A stretch of DNA of 64,000 bases from Pseudomonas sivasensis (GCF_013778505.1 NZ_JAAOWU010000009.1:124001-188000); one strand, 5' to 3'. Positions 25,998 to 34,484 are shown, counted from the stretch's first letter. Numbers and translations are program-made. Notes: generated by a model not told the origin, from the letters alone.

Positions 25998-26774
25998 ATG
26001 AATACATCAGGTGATCGTTTAAAAGTGCTATTGCAGGAAGTTCATCTTTCCGCATCCGACTTCGCCAAAAACCGTGGTGTCACGCCTCAACACGTGAACA
26101 ACTGGTTCAAACGCGGTGTACCCATGGGCCGACTCAACGAGTTTGCAGAACTTCTCTGCGTCTCCAGCCGTTGGCTGCGCACCGGCGAAGGCCCCAAACA
26201 CCCACCGGCCAACTTCCTGCTGGAAGGCCCAGACGCCCGGAAAGGACTGCCCAGCACCCGAGAAGGAGGCGGAAAGTACCTCACAGGCCCAACCTGCCCT
26301 CCGGAACCACTCGATGTGGAGATTCCCCTCCACCCCACATTCACCTCGACCGAGCGCATCCGCGTCTCCCTGCATACCCTCGAAACCCTCACCGTCAACC
26401 CTGACCGCGCGGTAGGCGCCTACATGGTCGACAACAGCATGATCGACATCATCCAACAGGGCGCCACCCTCGCCATCGACAGAGGCCGCACCCAAATCAT
26501 TGATGGCGAAATCTACGCCGTCGAACACGACGGCATGCTGCGCATCAAATATCTCTACAACCGTCCAGGGGGAGGGTTGCGCATGCGAAGCCACAACGCC
26601 AGCGAACACCCGGACGAATACCTCAACCATGAAGAACGCTTCGAGCAGAACTTCAAAATTGTCGGCTGGATATTCTGGTGGTCCACCCTCAACAACCGCC
26701 GCCCGCCCGTTCCGCTGGATGAGCACCTATTAGGCTGGGAAGGCTCTAAATCGGAACCGGAGGTGGGCATTTAA
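25998..26774 (+). CDS. LexA-like transcriptional regulator (N-terminal HTH, C-terminal S24 peptidase)
   Basis: The 258-residue product has a Cro/C1-type helix-turn-helix (about 5-62; SASDFAKNRGVTPQHVNNWFKRG) and an S24 peptidase domain (about 135-235). The Ser-Lys dyad seems kept: Ser147 in VDNSM and Lys184 in LRIKYLY. This is the layout of phage repressors and of pseudomonad regulators such as PrtR. No phage genes surround it. A proline- and glycine-rich linker (about 63-110) joins the domains; I see no clear Ala-Gly cleavage site. A candidate structured RNA follows it at once. The promoter region upstream (25843-25997) is AT-rich, unlike most of the window. Confidence 0.85.
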   Translation: MNTSGDRLKVLLQEVHLSASDFAKNRGVTPQHVNNWFKRGVPMGRLNEFAELLCVSSRWLRTGEGPKHPPANFLLEGPDARKGLPSTREGGGKYLTGPTCPPEPLDVEIPLHPTFTSTERIRVSLHTLETLTVNPDRAVGAYMVDNSMIDIIQQGATLAIDRGRTQIIDGEIYAVEHDGMLRIKYLYNRPGGGLRMRSHNASEHPDEYLNHEERFEQNFKIVGWIFWWSTLNNRRPPVPLDEHLLGWEGSKSEPEVGI

Positions 26775-26792
26775 GGTGAATGTGGGTATCAT
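26764..26792 (+). promoter_or_regulatory. Promoter for the candidate small RNA
   Basis: TGGGCA (26764-26769; four of six matches) and TATCAT (26787-26792; five of six) are separated by 17 bases. This overlaps the last codons and stop of the S24 regulator gene and would place a transcription start near 26799. Confidence 0.5.
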
Positions 26793-26798
26793 GCGCCG

Positions 26799-26977
26799 CA
26801 CATTTGGCAGGGGGTGGCTTAAGGCTAACCACCCTGCTCGGCGAAGCGGAGGAGTTCCCGCGGATGCCCCTACTATTCAGCCCGACGCAATGTGGGCTGA
26901 GCGATTTGAAGGCTGGTGAGGTTTGTCAAAAACAAGCTGAGGCAGTCCCCGAGAAGCCGGCCACAAGCCGGCTTTTT
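26799..26977 (+). ncRNA. Candidate structured small RNA of about 180 nt
   Basis: No credible protein is encoded here, but the stretch folds on inspection into ordered hairpins. GCAGGGGGTGG (26807-26817) pairs with CCACCCTGC (26829-26837) with a two-base bulge. GCGG (26846-26849) pairs with CCGC (26858-26861), leaving AGGAG in the loop. TCAGCCC (26877-26883) pairs with GGGCTGA (26894-26900). A terminator hairpin closes the unit. A promoter is visible at 26764-26792. The two adjacent 5' hairpins recall phage C4-type antisense RNAs, which also sit near repressors; a CsrA/RsmA-binding RNA (AGGAG in a loop) is another option. The identity is unknown. Confidence 0.5.
26955..26977 (+). terminator. 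Rho-independent terminator of the candidate small RNA
   Basis: AGCCGGC (26955-26961) and GCCGGCT (26967-26973) form a seven-base stem around a CACAA loop, followed by TTTT. It is 180 bases past the regulator stop, which suits an independent short transcript or a long 3' UTR. Confidence 0.85.
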
Positions 26978-27197
26978 AATGCCTCTAATAATCTCCCCCC
27001 CCTGCAAATCAAGCCAACGTGCACCCATCCTCTTTGCCTCCGCTCGCTCCCAACCCCATGCCCAGCCTCCATCCTTTGTCCCTTTTTAGTTGACAGTAAG
27101 ACTCCCCTCGCCCGATTTATCCTCCAATCACGACCCATTAATCTGTGCCCATGTTGAACGCAACGCCAAACCCACTTAAACAAAAAAGGATTCAACC
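26978..27197 (+). other. C-rich non-coding leader upstream of ycaC
   Basis: This 220-base part of the 423-base gap between the S24 regulator and ycaC has no supported gene. The plus strand is strikingly rich in C and poor in G from about 26990 to 27180, including a run of eight C (26995-27002). A TTGACA at 27090-27095 could be the -35 of the ycaC promoter, but the -10 is unclear (CGATTT at 17 bases). AAAAAAGGA just before the start is the ribosome site. Confidence 0.45.
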
Positions 27198-27830
27198 ATG
27201 AGCACTCCGACCTACAACCGCTTGAACAAAGACGACGCCGTAGTCCTGCTGGTCGACCACCAGACCGGCTTGATTTCCTTGGTGCAAGACTTCTCGCCCA
27301 ACGAGTTCAAGAACAACGTGCTGGCACTGGCCGACCTGGCCAAATTTTTCAACCTGCCGACCATCCTCACCACCAGCTTTGAGCAAGGCCCCAACGGCCC
27401 TCTGGTGCCTGAGTTGAAGGAGATGTTCCCGGACGCGCCGTACATCGCTCGTCCTGGCCAGATCAATGCGTGGGACAACGAAGACTTCGTCAAGGCGATC
27501 AAGGCTACCGGCCGTAAGCAGATCATCATTGCCGGCGTAGTAACGGATGTGTGCGTAGCGTTCCCGACCTTGTCGGCGTTGGCAGAAGGGTTTGAGGTGT
27601 TTGTGGTGACCGATGCATCCGGCACGTTCAATACCACCGTGCAACAAGCGGCATGGAGCCGGATGACGCAAGCCGGTGCACAGTTGATGAACTGGTTCTC
27701 GGTGGCGTGTGAGCTGCATCGCGACTGGCGCAACGATATCGAAGGCCTGGGCAATCTGTTGTCCCAGCGTATTCCCAACTATCGCAACTTGATGAATGGT
27801 TATGCGGCGCTGACAGCCCATCAGAAATAA
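27198..27830 (+). CDS. ycaC: YcaC-like cysteine hydrolase (isochorismatase fold)
   Basis: The 210-residue product is very close to YcaC, a homo-octameric hydrolase of unknown substrate in the isochorismatase-like superfamily. Active-site parts are visible: Asp in VVLLVDHQTGL, the PYIARPGQINAWDNEDF segment, and the nucleophile Cys in GVVTDVCVAFPTLSALAEGF. The whole chain matches family length. A second, distinct isochorismatase-fold enzyme lies at 61517. It seems monocistronic, with a hairpin after the stop. Confidence 0.9.
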   Translation: MSTPTYNRLNKDDAVVLLVDHQTGLISLVQDFSPNEFKNNVLALADLAKFFNLPTILTTSFEQGPNGPLVPELKEMFPDAPYIARPGQINAWDNEDFVKAIKATGRKQIIIAGVVTDVCVAFPTLSALAEGFEVFVVTDASGTFNTTVQQAAWSRMTQAGAQLMNWFSVACELHRDWRNDIEGLGNLLSQRIPNYRNLMNGYAALTAHQK

Positions 27831-27849
27831 GTCAGCCGAAATTCCCGAT

Positions 27850-27876
27850 AAGCCTGCCTTGAAAAGCAGGCTTTCG
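27850..27876 (+). terminator. Probable terminator after ycaC
   Basis: AAGCCTGC (27850-27857) pairs with GCAGGCTT (27866-27873) around an eight-base loop, followed by only a short T-run (TTTC). The rest of the 265-base gap up to xseB (27877-28095) shows no gene or clear motif. Confidence 0.65.
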
Positions 27877-28095
27877 GTGTTCACCTGAGCGTAACCCGCC
27901 AGTTCACGCTCAACTTGCTCGGGGCTTGGCAACTGTTTTGCAACTGCCGGCAACGTCCCCATCCCGCGTGTTGCGGGACCACCTGTGTTCAATCGACTGT
28001 GCGATTTACCACCTCGTAATTCCCACCACTCATTTGCCCCACTCCCCCATGTCTGCTAGTGTCCCGCCGGTTTACCGTCTACCGGAATAGCCGCC

Positions 28096-28338
28096 ATGGC
28101 CCGCAAAAAAGTTGCACTCGATTTCGAACAATCCCTCGCCGACCTGCAAACCCTGGTCGAGCGTCTGGAGAATGGCGAGTTGTCGCTGGAGGACTCGCTG
28201 ACGGCGTTTGAGCAAGGCATCGGCCTGACTCGCGACTGCCAGAGCGCGCTGGCGCAGGCGGAGCAGAAGGTGCAGGTGTTGCTGGAGCGTGACGGGGAGT
28301 TGGCCGAAGAACCTTTCGATGCGGAACAGCCGGAATGA
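28096..28338 (+). CDS. xseB: Exodeoxyribonuclease VII small subunit XseB
   Basis: XseB is the small helical subunit that activates XseA in exonuclease VII, which degrades single-stranded DNA. The 80-residue product has the family pattern DFEQSLADLQTLVERLENGELSLEDSLTAFEQGI, followed by a CQSALAQAEQKVQVL helix. The start at ATG 28096 is standard. It overlaps ispA by four bases, the usual xseB-ispA-dxs order. The large subunit gene is not in this window. Confidence 0.95.
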   Translation: MARKKVALDFEQSLADLQTLVERLENGELSLEDSLTAFEQGIGLTRDCQSALAQAEQKVQVLLERDGELAEEPFDAEQPE

Positions 28339-29222
28339 TCGACGCGTATCAGGCCAGTAGCCAAGCCCGGGTGAATGCGGCGCTGGAGCCCTTGTTTGTT
28401 GCGCCCAGCCCAGAAATGAACCGTCTCTATGCAGCCATGCGCTATAGCGTGATGAATGGCGGCAAGCGTGTGCGCCCGTTGCTGGCGTATGCGGCGTGTG
28501 AAGCCCTCGGTGCGCCTGCCGAGCAGGCCAACGGCGCGGCGTGTGCGGTGGAGCTGATCCACGCTTATTCCCTGGTACACGACGATTTGCCGGCAATGGA
28601 CGACGACGATCTGCGTCGCGGCCAGCCAACCACTCACAAAGCCTTTGATGAAGCCTATGCGATTCTGGCCGGTGACGGCCTTCAAAGTCTGGCGTTCAGC
28701 GCATTGCTGGACCCGGGCTTGAGCAGCGTCAACGCCGAGACTCGCCTGCGCATGGTCACCGCCCTCGCCCACGCTGCGGGCCCGGCCGGTATGGTCGGTG
28801 GGCAGGCGATCGACATGGGTTCGGTCAGTCTCAAGCTGGATCAAAAAGCTCTGGAACATATGCATCGCCACAAGACCGGCGCGCTCATCGAGGCTGCCGT
28901 TCACCTCGGTGCCCTGGCCAGTGGCCGTGCCGAAGCTGCGCAGTTGGCGGCCTTGCAGACGTATTCCCGCGCCATCGGCCTGGCTTTCCAAGTGCAGGAC
29001 GACATTCTCGACGTGGAAAGTGACACGGCCACCTTGGGCAAGCGCCAAGGTGCCGATATCGCACGGGACAAACCGACTTATCCTGCGCTGCTTGGTCTCG
29101 ACGCTGCCAAGGCATATGCCCTGGAACTGCGCGACCAGGCCCTGGACGCCCTGCGACCTTTCGACGCGGCAGCCGCGCCACTGCGTGACCTGGCGCGGTA
29201 TATCGTCGAACGCCGCCACTGA
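28335..29222 (+). CDS. ispA: (2E,6E)-farnesyl diphosphate synthase IspA
   Basis: IspA condenses isopentenyl diphosphate with dimethylallyl and geranyl diphosphate to make farnesyl diphosphate, the precursor of ubiquinone side chains and undecaprenyl phosphate. The 295-residue product has both aspartate-rich motifs: DDLPAMDDDDLRRG near residue 85 and DDILDVESD near residue 225. KRVRPLL and the GGQAIDM segment are also typical. The ATGA overlap with xseB implies coupling; dxs follows after 111 bases. Confidence 0.97.
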   Translation: MIDAYQASSQARVNAALEPLFVAPSPEMNRLYAAMRYSVMNGGKRVRPLLAYAACEALGAPAEQANGAACAVELIHAYSLVHDDLPAMDDDDLRRGQPTTHKAFDEAYAILAGDGLQSLAFSALLDPGLSSVNAETRLRMVTALAHAAGPAGMVGGQAIDMGSVSLKLDQKALEHMHRHKTGALIEAAVHLGALASGRAEAAQLAALQTYSRAIGLAFQVQDDILDVESDTATLGKRQGADIARDKPTYPALLGLDAAKAYALELRDQALDALRPFDAAAAPLRDLARYIVERRH

Positions 29223-29333
29223 TAACAGCGGCCATTGCAGCCGCATATCGGCCAAGTTCGGCGCTCTGCGTGGGCAGTTTGCGATGCTTGAGGTAAACTG
29301 CCGCCTCTTCTTATACCTATAACGATTCGCCTG

Positions 29334-31232
29334 ATGCCCACGACGTTTCAAGAGATTCCCCGCAAGCGCCCGTCCACGCCCCTGCTCGACCGTGCTGTCA
29401 CGCCGGACGGCCTGCGTCGTCTGGGTGAAGCCGAGCTGGAAACCCTGGCCGATGAACTGCGCCTGGAATTGCTCTACACGGTCGGTCAGACCGGTGGGCA
29501 TTTTGGTGCAGGCCTGGGCGTCATCGAGCTGACCATCGCGTTGCATTACGTGTTCGATACCCCGGACGACCGGCTGGTGTGGGACGTGGGCCATCAGGCG
29601 TATCCGCATAAAATCCTCACCGGCCGACGCGAGCGCATGAGTACCCTGCGCCAAAAGGACGGTGTTGCCGCCTTCCCGCGCCGCGCCGAGAGCGAGTACG
29701 ACACCTTTGGCGTCGGTCACTCCAGCACCTCTATCAGTGCAGCGCTGGGCATGGCGATTGCCGCCCGCCTGCAAAACAGTGATCGCAAGGCGATTGCCGT
29801 GATCGGTGATGGCGCGTTGACCGCCGGCATGGCCTTCGAAGCGCTGAACCATGCGCCTGAAGTGAACGCCAACATGTTGGTGATCCTCAATGACAACGAC
29901 ATGTCGATCTCTCGCAATGTCGGTGGCCTGTCCAATTACCTGGCAAAAATCCTCTCCAGCCGTACCTACGCCAGCATGCGCGAAGGCAGCAAGAAGGTGC
30001 TCTCGCGTCTGCCCGGCGCGTGGGAAATTGCCCGACGCACCGAAGAATATGCCAAGGGCATGCTTGTCCCCGGCACCCTGTTCGAAGAGCTGGGCTGGAA
30101 CTACATCGGCCCAATTGACGGCCACGACCTGCCCACTCTGATCGCCACGCTGCGTAACATGCGCGACCTCAAAGGCCCGCAGTTCCTGCATATCGTCACC
30201 AAGAAAGGTAAAGGCTTCGCCCCGGCGGAAGTCGACCCGATTGGTTACCACGCGATCACCAAGCTGGAACCTGTGGACGCCCCAGCCGCTGCGCCGAAAA
30301 AGGCCAGCGGGCCGAAGTATTCCGGTGTGTTTGGCGAATGGCTGTGCGACATGGCCGCTGCCGACTCGCGCCTGGTGGGCATTACCCCGGCGATGAAGGA
30401 AGGCTCCGACCTGGTCGCGTTCAGCGAGCGTTTCCCGCTGCGCTATTTCGACGTGGCGATTGCCGAGCAGCACGCGGTGACTTTCGCCGCCGGTATGGCC
30501 TGTGAAGGCGCCAAGCCAGTAGTAGCGATTTACTCCACGTTCCTGCAACGCGGTTATGACCAGCTCATTCACGATGTGGCGGTGCAGAACCTTGACGTGC
30601 TGTTCGCCATCGACCGCGCGGGTCTTGTAGGCGAAGACGGCCCAACTCACGCCGGCAGCTTCGACCTGTCGTACCTGCGTTGCATCCCCGGCATGCTGGT
30701 AATGACGCCGAGCGACGAGAACGAACTGCGCAAGATGCTCAGCACTGGCCACCTGTATAACGGCCCGGCCGCCGTGCGTTACCCGCGTGGTAATGGCCCG
30801 AATGCAGTGATCGAAAAAGATCTGGAGCCGATCGAGATCGGCAAAGGCATCGTGCGTCGCCAGGGCAGCCAGGTCGCGTTCCTGGTGTTCGGCGTGCAAT
30901 TGGCCGAAGCACTGAAAGTCGCCGAAAAGATCGACGCGACCGTGGTCGATATGCGCTTCGTCAAACCGCTGGATGAAGCCTTGGTACGCGAGATCGCCGG
31001 TAGCCATGAGTTGCTGGTGACCGTTGAAGAGAACGCCATCATGGGCGGCGCCGGCGCGGCAGTCAGTGAGTTCCTGGCACGGGAGAATATCCTCAAGTCG
31101 GTGCTGCACCTGGGCTTGCCGGATGTGTACGTCGAGCACGCCAAGCCAGCGCAGATGCTGGCGGAGTGCGGCTTGGACGAAGCAGGGATCGAGGCTTCGG
31201 TGCGCGCACGAATGGCGCTGCTGGACCTGTAG
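29334..31232 (+). CDS. dxs: 1-deoxy-D-xylulose-5-phosphate synthase Dxs
   Basis: Dxs joins pyruvate and glyceraldehyde 3-phosphate using thiamine diphosphate, the first step of the MEP isoprenoid pathway. The 632-residue product has the ThDP motif GDGALTAGMAFEALNHA to NDNDMSIS (about residues 155-190), the histidine-bearing HVVGHQ-like segment WDVGHQAYPHKILTG, and the transketolase-type C-terminal domain. It completes the xseB-ispA-dxs group, so substrate supply and farnesyl synthesis are encoded together. Confidence 0.97.
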   Translation: MPTTFQEIPRKRPSTPLLDRAVTPDGLRRLGEAELETLADELRLELLYTVGQTGGHFGAGLGVIELTIALHYVFDTPDDRLVWDVGHQAYPHKILTGRRERMSTLRQKDGVAAFPRRAESEYDTFGVGHSSTSISAALGMAIAARLQNSDRKAIAVIGDGALTAGMAFEALNHAPEVNANMLVILNDNDMSISRNVGGLSNYLAKILSSRTYASMREGSKKVLSRLPGAWEIARRTEEYAKGMLVPGTLFEELGWNYIGPIDGHDLPTLIATLRNMRDLKGPQFLHIVTKKGKGFAPAEVDPIGYHAITKLEPVDAPAAAPKKASGPKYSGVFGEWLCDMAAADSRLVGITPAMKEGSDLVAFSERFPLRYFDVAIAEQHAVTFAAGMACEGAKPVVAIYSTFLQRGYDQLIHDVAVQNLDVLFAIDRAGLVGEDGPTHAGSFDLSYLRCIPGMLVMTPSDENELRKMLSTGHLYNGPAAVRYPRGNGPNAVIEKDLEPIEIGKGIVRRQGSQVAFLVFGVQLAEALKVAEKIDATVVDMRFVKPLDEALVREIAGSHELLVTVEENAIMGGAGAAVSEFLARENILKSVLHLGLPDVYVEHAKPAQMLAECGLDEAGIEASVRARMALLDL

Positions 31233-31247
31233 AAACCGGATCAACAT

Positions 31248-31335
31248 GTGGGAGGGGGCTTGCCCCCGATAGCGGCAGTTCAGTCAACAACTATGCTGAC
31301 TGACAGGCCGCCATCGGGGGCAAGCGCCCTCCCAC
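31248..31335. repeat. REPIN (inverted REP pair)
   Basis: GTGGGAGGGGGCTTGC at the left and GGGGGCAAGCGCCCTCCCAC at the right form an 88-base inverted pair. It lies between dxs and the BtuB-like gene, ending 38 bases before that start codon. It may therefore lie within the leader of that gene. Confidence 0.9.
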
Positions 31336-31373
31336 ATTTGATTTGTGTCACCTTCAAAAGCTGTGAACAGTCT

Positions 31374-33263
31374 ATGAATCGCCTGTACCTTACCCTGCTG
31401 CTACTGCCCTCCCCTGAATTGCTCGCCGAAACCCGCGACGAGGCCCTGAAGCTCCCCGAAGTGGTTATCAGCGCAAACCGTCAGGTCCAGGCGCGCAACG
31501 ACAGCAGCGCCGCCAACTCCGTCTTCACCCGCGATGACATCGATCGCCTGCAACCCACCAGCCTCACTGACCTGCTCAGCCGAGTGCCCGGCGCGCAAGT
31601 CGCGCGAACCGGCGGGCGCGGCAGTTTGCCGGGGATCTACCTGCGCGGCACTAAATCCGCCCAGAGCCTGGTGCTGGTGGACGGCCAGCGCATCGCCAAC
31701 ACCACGTCCGGCGACAGCGGCCTGCAATACCTGAATATCGACCAGATTGAGCGCGTGGAAGTCCTGCGCGGCTCGCGCTCGGTGATCTACGGCAGCGATG
31801 CCATCGGCGGTGTGATCCAAGTGTTTACCCGGCGCAACGCCGAGCAAGGCCTGCAACCGCGCGTGAAACTGGGTTTTGGCAGCAATAACACTTGGGAGCG
31901 CAGCCTCGGTCTCTCGGGTGGCGATGAACACACGCGCTTCAACCTCGGGGCGAGCCTGGATGAAACTGCCGGGATCAATTCGACCCACGAATCCTTCCCC
32001 AGCGACGGCGACCATGATGCCTATCGCAACCAATCGGTGAGCCTGAACCTCAGCCATTCGTTCAGCGATGCGCTGGAGGTGGGTTTCAACCTGCTGGATA
32101 ACCGTGGCAAGTCGGAGTACGACAACAGCTTCGGCCGCTACGACATCGTCACCAAGCAGACTGTTGGGCAAAAACCCTACACCGACTACGCCGTGAGCAG
32201 CGCCAGCGGTTATATCGACGCCACGTTCAGTGAGCGCTGGCAATCGCGCGTGGAACTGGGCCACAGCGAGAACCGTGACACCAAACGCGACACCCTCAGT
32301 GATTATTTCAGCGCATTCAACACCTACCGCGACTCCGTCAACTGGCAGAACGACCTGACCCTGGATGAACAGAACAGCCTGATCTTGGGCGGTGATTGGT
32401 ACGAAGACCGCTTCCACGGCTCCACCACTTTCACCGAAAACAGCCGCTGGAACCGCGCCGCCTTTGTGCAGCACCGTTTCCGCAGCGAACGGTTCTCCAC
32501 AGAGCTGGGTTTGCGCCACGACGAGAACCAGCAGTTTGGCGGCCAGAACAGCTGGAGCGGTACGCTCACCGTGCCGGTCAATCCCGACAATGACCTGTTA
32601 CTGAGTTACAGCGAAGGATTCCGTGCGCCGAGCTTCAACGACCTGTATTACCCGCAAACGCAATACAGCAACCCCAACCTGCAGCCCGAAACCTCGAAAA
32701 GCTACGAACTGCAATGGCGCAGCCAACTGAGTGACAGCACGCGCCTGGAAGCCTCGGTGTACCGCACCGACCTGAGCAATGCGATCATCCTCGACCGTAC
32801 CGACAAACCGCAGAATGTGGCATCGGCGCGCATCGATGGCTTTGAAGCGGCGCTGAAACAGGAACTGTTCGGCTGGCAGGGCAACCTCGGTGTTTCGATC
32901 ATCGACCCGCGCGACCGGGACAGCGGCCACACCTTGGCCCGTCGTGCACGCCGCACATTGAGCCTGGATATGGATCGGCAATTCGATCAGGTGGGCGTGG
33001 GCGCCAGTTGGCAGGCCATCAGCAATAGCTACGACAATGAAGACAACACGCAGCGCCTGGGCGGCTACGGATTGCTCGGGTTGCGCAGCAGTTGGGCGGT
33101 TAGCCGAGAAGTAGCGCTGTCGCTGAAGGTTGATAACGTGCTGGATAAATCCTATTCGCGGGCACGTTATAGCTACAACGATCCGGCATTTCTGAACAAT
33201 CAGGATTACCGTGAAGAGGGCCGGGCGTGGATGTTTGGTGTGACCTGGACACCTGAAATCTGA
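31374..33263 (+). CDS. TonB-dependent receptor, BtuB-like (probable cobalamin uptake)
   Basis: The 629-residue product has a signal peptide (cleaved near LLAETRDE), a TonB-box-like segment (LPEVVISA), a plug domain (about 25-150; RVPGAQVARTGGRGSLPGIYLRG and EVLRGSRSVIYGSDAIGG) and a 22-strand barrel ending in aromatic-rich MFGVTWTPEI. The resemblance is to the vitamin B12 receptor BtuB, and a BtuF-like gene converges on it 20 bases away. Cobalamin is therefore the likely substrate and would serve EutBC. The start at 31374 is set by the signal peptide; upstream codons fall in the REPIN. No cobalamin riboswitch is seen. Confidence 0.85.
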   Translation: MNRLYLTLLLLPSPELLAETRDEALKLPEVVISANRQVQARNDSSAANSVFTRDDIDRLQPTSLTDLLSRVPGAQVARTGGRGSLPGIYLRGTKSAQSLVLVDGQRIANTTSGDSGLQYLNIDQIERVEVLRGSRSVIYGSDAIGGVIQVFTRRNAEQGLQPRVKLGFGSNNTWERSLGLSGGDEHTRFNLGASLDETAGINSTHESFPSDGDHDAYRNQSVSLNLSHSFSDALEVGFNLLDNRGKSEYDNSFGRYDIVTKQTVGQKPYTDYAVSSASGYIDATFSERWQSRVELGHSENRDTKRDTLSDYFSAFNTYRDSVNWQNDLTLDEQNSLILGGDWYEDRFHGSTTFTENSRWNRAAFVQHRFRSERFSTELGLRHDENQQFGGQNSWSGTLTVPVNPDNDLLLSYSEGFRAPSFNDLYYPQTQYSNPNLQPETSKSYELQWRSQLSDSTRLEASVYRTDLSNAIILDRTDKPQNVASARIDGFEAALKQELFGWQGNLGVSIIDPRDRDSGHTLARRARRTLSLDMDRQFDQVGVGASWQAISNSYDNEDNTQRLGGYGLLGLRSSWAVSREVALSLKVDNVLDKSYSRARYSYNDPAFLNNQDYREEGRAWMFGVTWTPEI

Positions 33264-33282
33264 TTGTCGCCTGGTACTGGCT

Positions 33283-34071
33283 TCATCGGCTCGGGGCAAT
33301 TACCTGACACAGCCGCGCCAGCGCTTCCAGCATCTGCCCGCTGGGCCGTTCCAGGCCTTTGTCCGGAACCAACTGTACCCGCGCCGCCATGCTTGGCCAG
33401 TCCTTCCAGGCGTCCTTCTGAGCCTGATCGCCCACCAGAATCATTTCGGGATTACGTTGCAACACCGACTCGATGCTGACCTGCGGTGCGGGTAGCTTCA
33501 GGTCGTCAAACACGTTGCGCGCACCGCACACGCTCAGCGCGTCGCTGATGATCTGGCCACCGCCCACGGTGTACAGCGGCTGGTTCCACACCTGATAGAA
33601 CACCCGCAACGGTTCGACACGTTGATAACGCTGGCGCAACCCGGCCAGGCGCTCGCGCAGTTGCGCGGCCAATTGCCGGCCGGCGTCGGCACGGCCTAAT
33701 TGCTCGGCTATGGCCTGGACTTGGGTGGTCAACTGTTCGAGGCTATGAGGTTCGGCGACGTACACCGGAATATTCAGGCGTTGCAGCTGCTCGCGCTGGG
33801 CCGGGCCAACACTGCCGGGCCACAGCAGAATCAGGTCGGGATTGAGGCTGAGCAGGCGCTCCATGTCTAACTGGCCGTAATGCCCCACCGATGGCACCTT
33901 CACCAACTCGGCCGGCCGTTCGCCGCCATCAAGCACGCCTACCAGCAGATCGGCAGCACCCAGTTCGACCACGATTTCAGACAGGGATGGCGCCAGGCTC
34001 ACCACCCGCTCGGCGGCCAAGGCCTGTGCACTCAGTGTCAGCAGCAGAAGCGCCAGCCAGCGGCGCATCAT
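33283..34071 (-). CDS. BtuF-like periplasmic cobalamin-binding protein
   Basis: The 262-residue product has a signal peptide (MMRRWLALLLLTLSAQALA) and a class III substrate-binding fold typical of BtuF and iron-siderophore proteins: RVVSLAPSLSEIVVELGAADLLVGV, SVGHYGQLDMERLLSLNPDLIL, and YTVGGGQIISDALSVCGARNVF. BtuF passes cobalamin to the inner-membrane BtuCD transporter, which is not in this window. The stop of the upstream membrane-protein gene overlaps the ATGATG start. Substrate assignment leans on the adjacent BtuB-like receptor. Confidence 0.83.
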   Translation of the reverse strand: MMRRWLALLLLTLSAQALAAERVVSLAPSLSEIVVELGAADLLVGVLDGGERPAELVKVPSVGHYGQLDMERLLSLNPDLILLWPGSVGPAQREQLQRLNIPVYVAEPHSLEQLTTQVQAIAEQLGRADAGRQLAAQLRERLAGLRQRYQRVEPLRVFYQVWNQPLYTVGGGQIISDALSVCGARNVFDDLKLPAPQVSIESVLQRNPEMILVGDQAQKDAWKDWPSMAARVQLVPDKGLERPSGQMLEALARLCQVIAPSR

Positions 34072-34484
34072 CCGAGTTGACGGGGAATGCGGTAGAGGTA
34101 AAACAGCACCATCGTCGACAGCGCCAGCAGGAACAGCGGCACCGCTTCCAGGCCAACGAACACCGCCAGCGCGCCCACCCACGCGGGAATCGCCGCCACC
34201 AGCAAAGCCGTGCGCCGGCGGGCCGCGAGGGTGATCCAGGCAGCCGGTTCTTCGGGAGTATCGAGAGCTTTTGAAGTGGCGATCAGCGCGTGTTTATAGC
34301 CGTGGAAGTAACGCAGGCTTAGGAACATCGAGGCCACGCCAGCGATGAAGAACGGCATCGCCAGCACGGGTAGCAGCGCTACCTGGCCAAACACCAGGTT
34401 GAGCACGAACAACGGAAGCAGCGCCAAGGCCAGGTACTGCCACCAGTTGAAGGACAGTCGCCGCTTTACCTGGCCACGGGTCAC
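34068..34484 (-). CDS. Small inner-membrane protein of unknown function
   Basis: The 138-residue product has about four hydrophobic segments (LALALLPLFVLNLVFGQVALLPVLAMPFFIAGVASM, then LLVAAIPAWVGALAVFVGLEAVPLFLLALSTMVLF) around a short cytoplasmic loop (HGYKHALIATSKALDTPEEPAAW). I do not recognise the family. It overlaps ribA by four bases upstream and the BtuF-like gene by four bases downstream, so the three are likely one transcript. A role in cobalamin uptake is possible but not supported by any motif. Confidence 0.75.
   Translation of the reverse strand: MTRGQVKRRLSFNWWQYLALALLPLFVLNLVFGQVALLPVLAMPFFIAGVASMFLSLRYFHGYKHALIATSKALDTPEEPAAWITLAARRRTALLVAAIPAWVGALAVFVGLEAVPLFLLALSTMVLFYLYRIPRQLG

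Noticed and set aside
25998..27197. Prophage remnant
   Set aside because: Apart from the repressor-like gene and the candidate RNA there is no integrase, attachment repeat or structural gene.
28056..31247. A 1063-codon open frame antisense to xseB-ispA-dxs
   Set aside because: It lies opposite three certain genes, has low-complexity His/Gln/Gly-rich content typical of antisense frames in GC-rich DNA, and matches no family.
31233..31373. Possible cobalamin riboswitch upstream of the BtuB-like gene
   Set aside because: Only 141 bases are available, of which 88 are a REPIN; no B12-box sequence is visible.
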